From contig SLPR01000200.1 of assembly GCA_007131895.1 (NCBI GenBank), forward strand, positions 1 to 6,442: a stretch of DNA of 6,442 bases, written 5' to 3'. Made by a program: the position numbers and the translations under genes. Source of the stretch: Bacteroidales bacterium. Its GTDB lineage: Bacteria; Bacteroidota; Bacteroidia; Bacteroidales; UBA7960. A model generated the notes under the pieces. That model had not been told where the DNA came from, did not search any database, and saw only the letters and a program-made list of their open reading frames with translations. Of this stretch, positions 1 through 5,615 are shown piece after piece (position 1 is the stretch's first letter; each line of letters starts with the position of its first letter).

Positions 1-324
1 GCGAACATGCTTAGCAATATAATCGGGCTGCAATGTTTCGAGATATTTATTGACTTTTGGGCTGGTGGGATTGAATCGCTTATGAAGGTTCTCGTCACTT
101 ATTTTGTTTAACAATTCCATAAGCTGAATATGCTCAGTGGAAGGATTTTCGAAATAGTCAAAATAGGTTTTTTTGATTACCTTTTTGAACCCATATTCAA
201 ATTGATTTTTGGGCGTTCGCCCAACAGCATATGATTCAATCAAATAGCCCAATACCGGATGAATGGTAAGGACAAATACCAACTCCATATTCAAAAACTT
301 TTGCTCAATTTTCACAACAGCCAT
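1..324 (-). CDS. Partial N-terminus of a large protein, possibly a Bacteroidota SNF2-type helicase
   Basis: Reading leftward from an ATG at 324-322, 108 codons stay open to the window edge, so the C-terminal part is missing. The protein begins MAVVKIEQKF and contains ELVFVLTIHPVLGYLIESY, a stretch ISDENLHKRF, and ends near YLETLQPDYIAKHVR. The order of these pieces (a 'vlt-h-xxGy' strand, then a 'sDxNLxKrF' helix, then 'I-K-hvRp') resembles, from memory, the region ahead of the helicase core in Bacteroidota SNF2/DEAD-box proteins of roughly 950 residues. No Walker or helicase motif lies within the visible part, so the family call is an inference. A second possible start is Met13. There is no Shine-Dalgarno site. 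A TAnnTTTG element lies 33 bp upstream. The gene is separated from the peroxidase gene by a terminator and is probably its own transcription unit. Confidence 0.6.
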   Translation of the reverse strand, partial: MAVVKIEQKFLNMELVFVLTIHPVLGYLIESYAVGRTPKNQFEYGFKKVIKKTYFDYFENPSTEHIQLMELLNKISDENLHKRFNPTSPKVNKYLETLQPDYIAKHVR

Positions 325-356
325 AAGTTACTTTACGATCATTAAATTACAACCTT

Positions 357-364
357 CAAAAGTA
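357..364 (-). promoter_or_regulatory. Candidate -7 promoter element (TACTTTTG) for the left-edge gene
   Basis: On the minus strand this site reads TACTTTTG, an exact match to the Bacteroidota -7 consensus TAnnTTTG. It would place transcription start near 350, about 25 nt ahead of the ATG at 324. No clear TTTG -33 element was found at the expected 19-21 bp upstream, so the call rests on the -7 box and its position between the terminator and the start codon. Confidence 0.4.
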
Positions 365-435
365 GTCCATTTCTATGGGTTTATCTGTTAAATCTAGGTT
401 AAAATATTTTTAATTCAAGGTGGGAAATGGGTAAT

Positions 436-464
436 AAAAAACCCGAAGTGCATTGCACAACGGG
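436..464 (-). terminator. Rho-independent terminator of the glutathione peroxidase gene
   Basis: CCCG (442-445) pairs with CGGG (461-464). A symmetric AA/AA internal loop follows, then GTGC (448-451) pairs with GCAC (455-458) around an ATT loop. Read on the minus strand the hairpin is followed at once by six T residues (436-441 are A on the plus strand). It sits 31 bp past the peroxidase stop codon. The plus-strand side lacks a T-run, so termination is expected for minus-strand transcripts only. Confidence 0.8.
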
Positions 465-495
465 CCAAAAAGAGCAATTAGGTGGCAAAACCCTG

Positions 496-1059
496 TTACT
501 CGATAATCCAGTTGATGATTTCTTCAGACAAAGGGTCGTGGCGTGGTGAATAATAGGCTACCAACTCTCCCTCTTCGTTTATAAGGTATTTTTGAAAATT
601 CCATGTTACTTCAGAGTCTGTTACTCCGTTTTTCTTTTCCATTGTAAGCCACTGATATAAAGGATGAATATCGTCTCCTTTGACTGATATTTTTGACATC
701 ATAGGAAAGGTTACTCCGAAATTTTCTTCGCAAAAAGCAATAATATCCTCGTTTGTGCCTGGCTCCTGGTTCATGAAATTGTTGGCCGGAAACCCCACAA
801 TAACAAAATTATTCTCAGAATAGGTCCTGTATAATGCCTCAAGTGATTCATACTGGGGAGTAAGACCACATTTGGAGGCTGTATTAACAATCATGACTTT
901 CTTGCCTTTCAGGTCGGCAAAGTTAAAATCATCTCCATAAATATCCTGCACGACAAAATCATGCAATGTTGGGTTTTTAGCCATCACAACTCCTGTTAAC
1001 ATGAAAAAAGATAAGATTATTAAAATGCTTGCTGAAAATTGTTGTTTGATTTTGTGCAT
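496..1059 (-). CDS. Exported glutathione peroxidase family protein (thiol-type, likely thioredoxin-dependent)
   Basis: This 187-residue protein reduces hydrogen peroxide and organic hydroperoxides. Residues 1-27 form a signal peptide: a basic start, a hydrophobic core (ILIILSFFML), and a V-x-A cleavage site before Lys28, with no lipobox cysteine. The mature domain carries NTASKCGLTPQY with peroxidatic Cys64 (cysteine, not selenocysteine), the FPANNF loop, Gln98 in NQEPG, and Trp153-Asn154 in WNFQKYL, completing the Cys/Gln/Trp/Asn tetrad. Cys110 in AFCEENFGVTFPM sits where the resolving cysteine of thioredoxin-dependent members such as E. coli BtuE and plant GPx is found. This suggests electrons come from a thioredoxin-like partner rather than glutathione; that is an inference. 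The family usually has FPxNQF, so NNF is a mild deviation. The usual length without a leader is about 160 residues, which fits. It is divergent from cysQ and closed by its own terminator. Confidence 0.92.
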   Translation of the reverse strand: MHKIKQQFSASILIILSFFMLTGVVMAKNPTLHDFVVQDIYGDDFNFADLKGKKVMIVNTASKCGLTPQYESLEALYRTYSENNFVIVGFPANNFMNQEPGTNEDIIAFCEENFGVTFPMMSKISVKGDDIHPLYQWLTMEKKNGVTDSEVTWNFQKYLINEEGELVAYYSPRHDPLSEEIINWIIE

Positions 1060-1189
1060 TTGTTGAAGGTTTGATTAGTTTAATTACTTACAATAATTCT
1101 TGGAGTCATTATTCGATTTGAATCACTAACAATTTTCGAAGCAAAAAGTTTGTCCCCAGACAAAGTATCTCCATGAAAGCCGAAAGATT

Positions 1190-1197
1190 TATCTTTG
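1190..1197 (+). promoter_or_regulatory. Candidate -7 promoter element (TATCTTTG) for cysQ
   Basis: TATCTTTG matches the Bacteroidota consensus TAnnTTTG exactly and lies 44 bp ahead of the cysQ ATG, predicting a leader of about 38 nt. A good TTTG -33 partner was not found at the right spacing. A TTTG does occur near 1149-1152, but it is about 37 bp away and too far. No comparably clear element was seen for the divergent peroxidase gene. Confidence 0.45.
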
Positions 1198-1241
1198 CTT
1201 TTTACAAAAACCTTTTATTTTAATTCATTTTAAGGAAAAAA

Positions 1242-2099
1242 ATGACAACCAGAGAAGCAATATACCTGCAAGCTATAAAGGCGGCTTTGGAGGCAGGAAT
1301 AGCAGTAATGGATGTTTATGCAGGCGATTTTGACACCGATTATAAAAAAGATGGATCCCCCATCACTCTTGCCGATCGGCATGCCAACGACATTATTTGT
1401 TCAGCCCTGGAGAAAACAGGGATTATGGTCATCAGTGAAGAAAGCCCCAAAGAAGATTTCCGGGTAAGGAAAAACCAGAAGCTTGTCTGGATGGTTGATC
1501 CGGTTGACGGGACGAAGGAGTTTACCAGCAGAAACGGAGAGTTTACCATTAATATAGCACTAATTGAGAATCAGCAACCTGTTTTTGGTATTGTAACAGC
1601 ACCGGCAATCAACCAGGGTTATATAGGCTGGATAGGTAAAGGAGCCTTTCAAATTCCTTCGCTTGAAGAAATGCTGAAGAGACTTCCCTCGCTTGAGCTA
1701 AAGGATATATTTGAGGTTGCTCTGCCAGTCAGAACCCGGGCAGATGAGCAAAACCCTGCTTTTGCAATCAGTCGATCTCATTTAACTGAAAAAACAAAAA
1801 AGCTGATTTCCAAACTTTCCGGAGCACAATCTGATATTGAAACTATCAGTAAAGGAAGCTCTCTGAAATTCTGCCTTCTGGCAGAAGGAACCGCACAGTA
1901 TTATGCACGTGAGGATTTTATCAATGAATGGGATACAGCTGCCGGACATGCTCTGTTGCTGGCAGCCGGCGGAGCATTAATAACCATTCCTGACGGACAA
2001 CCCATGCTTTACAACAAGGAGAATCTTGTTAATCCGGGGTTTGTTGCCTTTGCCGATCCCAAACTATTATCCACGATTAAGAAGAATCTTGCGCTTTAA
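1242..2099 (+). CDS. cysQ: 3'(2'),5'-bisphosphate nucleotidase CysQ
   Basis: This 285-residue inositol-monophosphatase-family enzyme removes the 3'-phosphate of 3'-phosphoadenosine 5'-phosphate (PAP), a by-product of sulfate assimilation and sulfotransfer, using Mg2+ in the cytoplasm. Visible motifs in order are KKDGSPITLAD (35-45), ISEES with metal ligand Glu67 (64-68), DPVDGTKEF with Asp86 and Asp89 (86-94), and SRSHLTEKTK (177-186). These are followed by KGSSLKFCLLAEGTAQYYAR (204-223) and EWDTAAGHALL with Asp231 (229-239). The GSSLK and SRSHL motifs favour CysQ over plain inositol monophosphatase. The protein is about 40 residues longer than E. coli CysQ. Much of the extra length lies at 135-170, between the two subdomains. 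An AAGGA Shine-Dalgarno-like run (1232-1236) sits 5 nt before the ATG, unusual for this window. No sulfate-assimilation genes are adjacent. The 3' end overlaps the convergent permease gene by 33 bp. Confidence 0.93.
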   Translation: MTTREAIYLQAIKAALEAGIAVMDVYAGDFDTDYKKDGSPITLADRHANDIICSALEKTGIMVISEESPKEDFRVRKNQKLVWMVDPVDGTKEFTSRNGEFTINIALIENQQPVFGIVTAPAINQGYIGWIGKGAFQIPSLEEMLKRLPSLELKDIFEVALPVRTRADEQNPAFAISRSHLTEKTKKLISKLSGAQSDIETISKGSSLKFCLLAEGTAQYYAREDFINEWDTAAGHALLLAAGGALITIPDGQPMLYNKENLVNPGFVAFADPKLLSTIKKNLAL

Positions 2100-2963
2100 G
2101 TAAGGATAAGAGAATACAGAAATCATAATGATTAAGGTTCCCACGTAAAAACCAGACGACATGGTTTCGGCCTCCCCAAAAATGAGAAAGGCGAGAAAAA
2201 TCCCATAAACAGGTTCAAGGTTTATGGCAAGTACTACAGTATAAGCCGAAAGCTCCCTCATTATTTCTACGATAGCTGTAAAAGCATATGAGGTACAAAC
2301 AAAACTCAGAATGAGTATCCAGCCAAAATCAGTCCAGCCAATGTATAGCAATTCTGGTTTCAACTGTTGAGTAGCCAGGTAAAAAATGGTGATGGCAATA
2401 AAACCACCCGCCATTTCATAAAAAGCAACCAGCGCGGGATGCCATTGATGTTTTATATTGATGTTGCGGTTAAGTACCACAAAAAATGAATTTAGCAGAG
2501 CCGATAGTAGAGAAAAGAGAATGCCTTCCACATACTGCATTTCATATTGAAAAATAAGATAAATGCCCAGGATAATAACAAAACCGGTAAGTACCTCGAA
2601 CCAGAAAATTCTCCGCTTTTGCATGATCGGTTCAAGAAAACTGGTAAACAGGGTAATAGAAGCGAATACGCCCAAAGTTACCGAAACATTGGAAACTTTA
2701 ATGGCATGAAAAAATGTGATCCAGTGCAAAGCGACCAGCACTCCTATAAAAAAAAGATGGAGCAACTGTTTCCTGCTAACCCTGACAGACATTTTTTTGA
2801 ACTTTAAAAAGACAAACAGCCCGGCGGTAGCAAAAAACATTCTGAACCAAACCAGGGATATGGCATCAATAGAAATCAATGCGCCCAGAATGGCCGTAAA
2901 CCCAAGTAGTACTACAATAAAGTGCAGATGTACATACAGACCAATAAGCTTGATTTTATTCAT
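2067..2963 (-). CDS. EamA/DMT-family permease, ten transmembrane segments
   Basis: This 298-residue integral membrane protein belongs to the drug/metabolite transporter superfamily. Hydrophobic segments lie at roughly 8-28, 34-53, 67-88, 93-112, 120-140, 145-165, 178-198, 208-230, 240-262 and 268-290, giving two five-helix EamA repeats. Each repeat shows the family's LEP element ahead of its last helix pair: FLEPIMQKRR (109-118) and NLEPVYGIFLAF (248-259), the second followed by FGEAE. Cationic residues at helix ends fit an inner-membrane topology. Family members move amino acids, nucleosides, vitamins or other small metabolites, and sequence alone does not give the substrate. It is the last gene of a minus-strand operon. 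Its ATG shares four bases (ATGA) with the stop codon of the upstream NadR-like kinase, which implies translational coupling and perhaps a shared substrate. Its 3' end runs 33 bp into cysQ on the opposite strand. No terminator hairpin was found. Confidence 0.9.
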   Translation of the reverse strand: MNKIKLIGLYVHLHFIVVLLGFTAILGALISIDAISLVWFRMFFATAGLFVFLKFKKMSVRVSRKQLLHLFFIGVLVALHWITFFHAIKVSNVSVTLGVFASITLFTSFLEPIMQKRRIFWFEVLTGFVIILGIYLIFQYEMQYVEGILFSLLSALLNSFFVVLNRNINIKHQWHPALVAFYEMAGGFIAITIFYLATQQLKPELLYIGWTDFGWILILSFVCTSYAFTAIVEIMRELSAYTVVLAINLEPVYGIFLAFLIFGEAETMSSGFYVGTLIIMISVFSYPYLKRKILLNRG

Positions 2964-3517
2964 CTTTGTTCAAAATAGATATCCACCAGATCAATGGCCT
3001 TTTGCAACCTGTCCTTCCCTGTTCCGCTAACTATCCGGTAAGGAAACCCATAGTTGTCCAGCTCTTTTTGATACCATTGAAAAAAGAAGGTTCTCAAATG
3101 AGGATGTTCCCTTTGCTCATCAAACTCCCAGGGTAAATCTACATCACACAAAAGATACAAATCGTATGTATTGTTGAGAATCTGGTCTTCTATCCAGGAA
3201 TGACAACTTCCATATTTATGCAAGCTCCAGATTTTGGTGACGATAAGTTCCGTATCAGCAAAAAAGTAACCTGTTGATTTTCTCAACTCTTCTTCCTCAC
3301 GTTTCAGCTGGTTTTGGGCAATAATCAATATATCGTCCCGGGAATAATTCCTATCCAGTTGATCAATATAATCACGGGCAAACTCAGGAACAAAACCTCC
3401 ATTATAGTAAGTTGCCAAACTTTTGGCAAGTTCAGATTTCCCGGTGGATTCGGGTCCGGTAACAGCAACTTTTTTAATTTTGTCGATACCCACGCTATTT
3501 TTGCTGTAAAAATGCAT
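2960..3517 (-). CDS. NadR-like P-loop kinase (AAA_28 type), putative vitamin/nucleoside kinase
   Basis: This 185-residue cytoplasmic protein resembles the ribosylnicotinamide-kinase domain of NadR, without the N-terminal NMN adenylyltransferase part. KVAVTGPESTGKSELAKSLA carries a Walker A motif GPESTGKS (21-28). VPEFARDYI (43-51) matches the 'EyaRxy' substrate-side motif. FFADTELIVTKIW (85-97) provides the acidic Walker-B-like Asp88. LLCDVDLPWEFDEQREHP (122-139) matches the conserved 'xDxPWexDgxRe' lid with Arg136. The family phosphorylates nicotinamide riboside in NAD salvage. Stand-alone Bacteroidota copies often lie near vitamin uptake genes, so thiamine or another nucleoside-like substrate is possible here. 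The chosen start is the only Met before the Walker motif; it overlaps the thiamine-binding gene by 23 nt. The stop overlaps the permease start by 4 nt. Confidence 0.85.
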   Translation of the reverse strand: MHFYSKNSVGIDKIKKVAVTGPESTGKSELAKSLATYYNGGFVPEFARDYIDQLDRNYSRDDILIIAQNQLKREEEELRKSTGYFFADTELIVTKIWSLHKYGSCHSWIEDQILNNTYDLYLLCDVDLPWEFDEQREHPHLRTFFFQWYQKELDNYGFPYRIVSGTGKDRLQKAIDLVDIYFEQR

Positions 3518-3755
3518 TGATAACTTTCATCACAAAAACACTCTTGCCGTTTTTAAGAAAAGAAGCTTCCATTTCATCAGTAAGCAATTGCATAATGGTG
3601 CGAAAAGGTCCGAATATCTGGGTGCTCATCCCGTTTACTTCCACTATAATTTCATCATTCTTTTTCAGGTTGTCAATAAACTCCTTAATATCCGGTATGT
3701 ATTCACGACCCAGGGGGTACATACTTATTTCTACGGAGGCCTGCATAGTTTTCAT
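3495..3755 (-). CDS. Thiamine-binding protein, YkoF/MTH1187 family
   Basis: This is a small protein of 86 residues when started at the ATG at 3755-3753 (MKTMQASVEI). It shows the family pattern: an N-terminal strand VEISMYPLG (8-16), a helix IPDIKEFIDNL (20-30), then strands IIVEVNGMSTQIFGP (36-50) ending in the T-x-I-x-G element, and a C-terminal helix. Relatives are ferredoxin-like folds that bind thiamine or hydroxymethylpyrimidine, for example B. subtilis YkoF. The reading frame stays open back to 3872, but those 39 extra codons have no family match and lie partly upstream of the likely transcription start near 3801. MQASV, three codons downstream, is an alternative start. It is the first gene of an operon with the NadR-like kinase (23-nt overlap) and the EamA permease. 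No TPP riboswitch could be recognised upstream. Confidence 0.82.
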   Translation of the reverse strand: MKTMQASVEISMYPLGREYIPDIKEFIDNLKKNDEIIVEVNGMSTQIFGPFRTIMQLLTDEMEASFLKNGKSVFVMKVINAFLQQK

Positions 3756-3807
3756 AATTGTAGCTCTTATACGGGTTAATATTTTAATAAATTCACTATT
3801 AAGTTTG

Positions 3808-3815
3808 CAAATATA
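3808..3815 (-). promoter_or_regulatory. Candidate -7 promoter element (TATATTTG) of the thiamine-binding/kinase/permease operon
   Basis: The minus strand reads TATATTTG, a perfect TAnnTTTG match. It predicts a start near 3801 and a leader of about 45 nt, which rules out the longer upstream start of the thiamine-binding ORF. A convincing -33 TTTG was not seen. Confidence 0.5.
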
Positions 3816-3921
3816 CCATTTAGATTTGGTAAAAATCATGATTATACGCTTGAAAGTGATGCCTGTCAGCATAATAATCCCTTATCAAAAAGATGGGTTA
3901 AAGAAATAGTAAATGCCGTGA

Positions 3922-3934
3922 TTTTACGGTAAAA
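3922..3934. promoter_or_regulatory. Palindrome TTTTAC-G-GTAAAA upstream of cheR, candidate operator
   Basis: Two perfect 6-base arms (3922-3927 and 3929-3934) flank a single G. The right arm ends 19 bp before the TATATTTG -7 box at 3954, so the palindrome occupies the expected -33 position of the cheR promoter. A related 12-bp palindrome lies upstream of cheB (4880-4891). Binding by a dimeric regulator is an inference. Confidence 0.35.
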
Positions 3935-3953
3935 CATGCAAAAGATATTTTAC

Positions 3954-3961
3954 TATATTTG
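3954..3961 (+). promoter_or_regulatory. Candidate -7 promoter element (TATATTTG) for cheR
   Basis: This is an exact TAnnTTTG match 26 bp before the cheR ATG, predicting a start near 3968 and a leader of about 20 nt. The sequence 19-21 bp upstream is not TTTG but falls at the edge of the TTTTAC-G-GTAAAA palindrome. That could mean the promoter depends on an activator or is blocked by a repressor. Confidence 0.5.
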
Positions 3962-3987
3962 TTGCCGATGACTTAAAAACCGCATCA

Positions 3988-4842
3988 ATGAACAGAGCGA
4001 ATAAGGAAGAGATAGAAATTGGCATATCCGGGATCCGTAAATTAACCGAGGTTATCAGGACGCAATACGACTATGACATAAGTGTTTATGCCAGTACATA
4101 CCTGAAAAGAAGAATCTCCGGTGTTATCATTAAAAATGATTTTAAGAACCTGGATGGACTTATAGACGCTCTGGAAAACCAGCCTCAGTTTTTTCCACTG
4201 TTTCAACTTCAGATGCGGGTTGATGGCACCGAGTTTTTCCGCGATCCGGCTTTTTGGAGAACTTTTCGTGACGACCTTTGCAAAGTGCTGAAAAACAACC
4301 ATATGAAAATAAAGATTTGGATCCCGGGGTGTTCTACAGGTGAAGAGGTGGTCAGCACAGCCATTGCGCTCAAGGAAGCCAATGCTTATGATAAATCGGT
4401 TATTATTGCTTCAGATATCAACAATGAGATAATTGAAGGAAGCAGAAATAAAATATATACCAATAACATTCTTGAAATTTCGGAGAACAACTACAAAAGA
4501 TTCAGAGAAGATGAATCCGCTGATTTTTCAAAATATTATTCGCGGCAAGCCAATGGTTTTGCATTTTCTGATGATTTATATCAAAATGTAAACTATGAAG
4601 TATTTACCGGTGGTGACCATAAAAGCATTAAAGGGATAAATATTATTATCTGCCGTAATGTATTTATATATTATGCAGCCCAGCACCAGGAAAGGTTGCT
4701 GGAAGATTTTACAGGAAAACTGACCATTAATGGCTATCTGGCCATAGGAAACAAGGAAAACATTACATTCTGCAAAGATTTCAGGAAGTACAACGTGATC
4801 AATGAAAGTGAAAAGATATACCGAAAAAGTATAAATGAATAA
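3988..4842 (+). CDS. cheR: CheR-type protein-glutamate O-methyltransferase
   Basis: This 284-residue cytoplasmic enzyme is expected to transfer methyl groups from S-adenosylmethionine to glutamate side chains of a receptor-like protein. The N-terminal helical CheR_N region spans about 15-75. It is followed by the signature DGTEFFRDPAFW (79-90) with Thr81 and Arg85, the SAM-binding loop WIPGCSTGEE (111-120), the ribose-binding acidic strand IIASDIN with Asp143 (139-145), and IICRNVFIYY (220-229) with Arg223-Asn224. Full length matches the family (about 270-285), with no TPR or fused domain. The loop continues as GEEVVSTAI where most CheR proteins have GEEPYSLAI, a mild divergence. The gene follows its own promoter, and receiver-less cheB lies 74 bp downstream, so the two are probably co-transcribed. 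No CheA, CheW or classical chemoreceptor is in view, so the substrate is unknown. Confidence 0.92.
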   Translation: MNRANKEEIEIGISGIRKLTEVIRTQYDYDISVYASTYLKRRISGVIIKNDFKNLDGLIDALENQPQFFPLFQLQMRVDGTEFFRDPAFWRTFRDDLCKVLKNNHMKIKIWIPGCSTGEEVVSTAIALKEANAYDKSVIIASDINNEIIEGSRNKIYTNNILEISENNYKRFREDESADFSKYYSRQANGFAFSDDLYQNVNYEVFTGGDHKSIKGINIIICRNVFIYYAAQHQERLLEDFTGKLTINGYLAIGNKENITFCKDFRKYNVINESEKIYRKSINE

Positions 4843-4879
4843 TTATCAATACCAGGCAAGAAAAACACAGCCGGCAGAA

Positions 4880-4891
4880 TTTACCGGTAAA
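4880..4891. promoter_or_regulatory. 12-bp perfect palindrome TTTACCGGTAAA upstream of cheB
   Basis: This is a perfect self-complementary 12-mer in the 74-bp cheR-cheB spacer, centred about 31 bp before the cheB ATG. It shares the TTTAC...GTAAA arms with the palindrome upstream of cheR but has a 2-nt rather than 1-nt centre. No -7 element was recognised beside it, so a separate cheB promoter is unproven. Confidence 0.35.
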
Positions 4892-4916
4892 ATGTAGGAA
4901 AAGCAAACTGTTTCAG

Positions 4917-5486
4917 ATGAAGTATAAATTGATAATCATAGGAGGTTCAGCAGGTAGTTTTCAGTTGGTAACCAAAATATTAAGTAAGCTGCCGGCAGGT
5001 TTCAACATTCCGGTTGTACTGGCATTGCATCGGTTAAAGCATATAAGACATGGGTTTGTTGAGGCGCTTTCTATCAAATCAGTTTTACCGGTAATTGAGC
5101 CTCTGGACAAAGAAGGACTCAAACCCGGCAAGGTTTATCTTGCACCCGCCAATTACCATTTGTATATTGAGCTTGCCGGCAAATTTGCGTTATCCACTGA
5201 AGAACCCGTTAATCATTCAAGGCCTGCCATCGACCTTACTTTTGCTACAGGAGCCTATTGTTACAAAGAAAAAACAGTGGGTATTATCCTTTCCGGCGCC
5301 AACAAAGATGGAGCCGCAGGGCTTAAAAAAGTAAAAGACTATGGGGGATTGACTATTGTTCAGGATCCCTCAGAATCCCAAATGCCAACAATGCCAACCG
5401 CTGCAATTGAAAAAGCCGGGCAGGTAGATCATATTATGAAAGTGGATGAAATCATCAGATTCTTAACATCTCTGAATCAAATGTAA
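4917..5486 (+). CDS. cheB: Receiver-less CheB-type protein-glutamate methylesterase
   Basis: This 189-residue protein consists only of the CheB catalytic domain, which hydrolyses glutamate methyl esters (and can deamidate glutamine) on CheR targets. The catalytic triad is visible: Ser11 in IIGGSAGS (7-14), His38 in LALHRLKH (35-42) and Asp131 in SGANKDGAAG (126-135). Supporting motifs are LKPGKVYLAPANYH (68-81) and SRPAIDLTF (101-109). Typical CheB has TGMGxDGAxG around the aspartate; here the M and second G are replaced (GAN-K), which may tune activity. The N-terminal response-regulator domain of chemotaxis CheB is absent, and the ATG falls right before the first strand, so the gene is intact. 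Activity therefore cannot be switched by CheA phosphorylation in the usual way. It lies between cheR and a GAF-domain membrane protein, its likely functional partners. Confidence 0.9.
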   Translation: MKYKLIIIGGSAGSFQLVTKILSKLPAGFNIPVVLALHRLKHIRHGFVEALSIKSVLPVIEPLDKEGLKPGKVYLAPANYHLYIELAGKFALSTEEPVNHSRPAIDLTFATGAYCYKEKTVGIILSGANKDGAAGLKKVKDYGGLTIVQDPSESQMPTMPTAAIEKAGQVDHIMKVDEIIRFLTSLNQM

Positions 5487-5536
5487 ATTTTCGCTCTGAA
5501 AATATAACGTTATTGTGGTTTATACGTATGAGTACA

Positions 5537-5545
5537 TGTGGATAA
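5537..5545 (-). promoter_or_regulatory. Isolated consensus DnaA box (TTATCCACA on the minus strand)
   Basis: TGTGGATAA on the plus strand is an exact 9-base match to the DnaA box consensus on the other strand. It sits in the 129-bp spacer between cheB and the GAF-domain gene. There is no box cluster or AT-rich unwinding element, so this is not an origin. It may be a coincidence or a DnaA regulatory site. Confidence 0.25.
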
Positions 5546-5615
5546 GCCTAATAAAGAGCAAAAAGTCCATTAATACTTGCATAATAGTCTATCTGCAAAA
5601 GCAAAAAAAAGATCA

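Noticed and set aside
2547..3030. Plus-strand open frames opposite the permease and kinase
   Set aside because: Composition is that of a complement of a membrane protein gene. The minus-strand frames carry the conserved motifs.
3756..3872. N-terminal extension of the thiamine-binding ORF (39 extra codons starting MLTGITF)
   Set aside because: The extension does not resemble the family. It spans the likely -7 box and start site, and the MKTMQASVEI start gives the normal family length.
3517..3909. Plus-strand open frame of 130 codons
   Set aside because: It lies antisense to the thiamine-binding gene and its upstream region, has no recognisable family, and the opposite frame has clear homology features.
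3914..3931. Hairpin CCGT-GATTTT-ACGG as a terminator
   Set aside because: The stem is short with no trailing T-run and overlaps the better-supported TTTTAC-G-GTAAAA palindrome.
3756..3987. TPP or other riboswitch ahead of the thiamine-binding gene
   Set aside because: The conserved CTGAGA and ACCCTTTGAACCTGA-type segments of the THI element were looked for on the minus strand and not found. The predicted leader is only about 45 nt.
5190..5198. Second DnaA-like 9-mer (TTATCCACT), with another at 2067-2075 (TTATCCACG)
   Set aside because: Both are one-mismatch matches inside coding sequence and far from the exact box, so there is no cluster suggesting an origin.
5487..5503. Inverted repeat ATTTTC-GCTCT-GAAAAT right after the cheB stop
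   Set aside because: The 6-bp stem is nearly all A-T and has no T-run behind it, so it is too weak to call a terminator.
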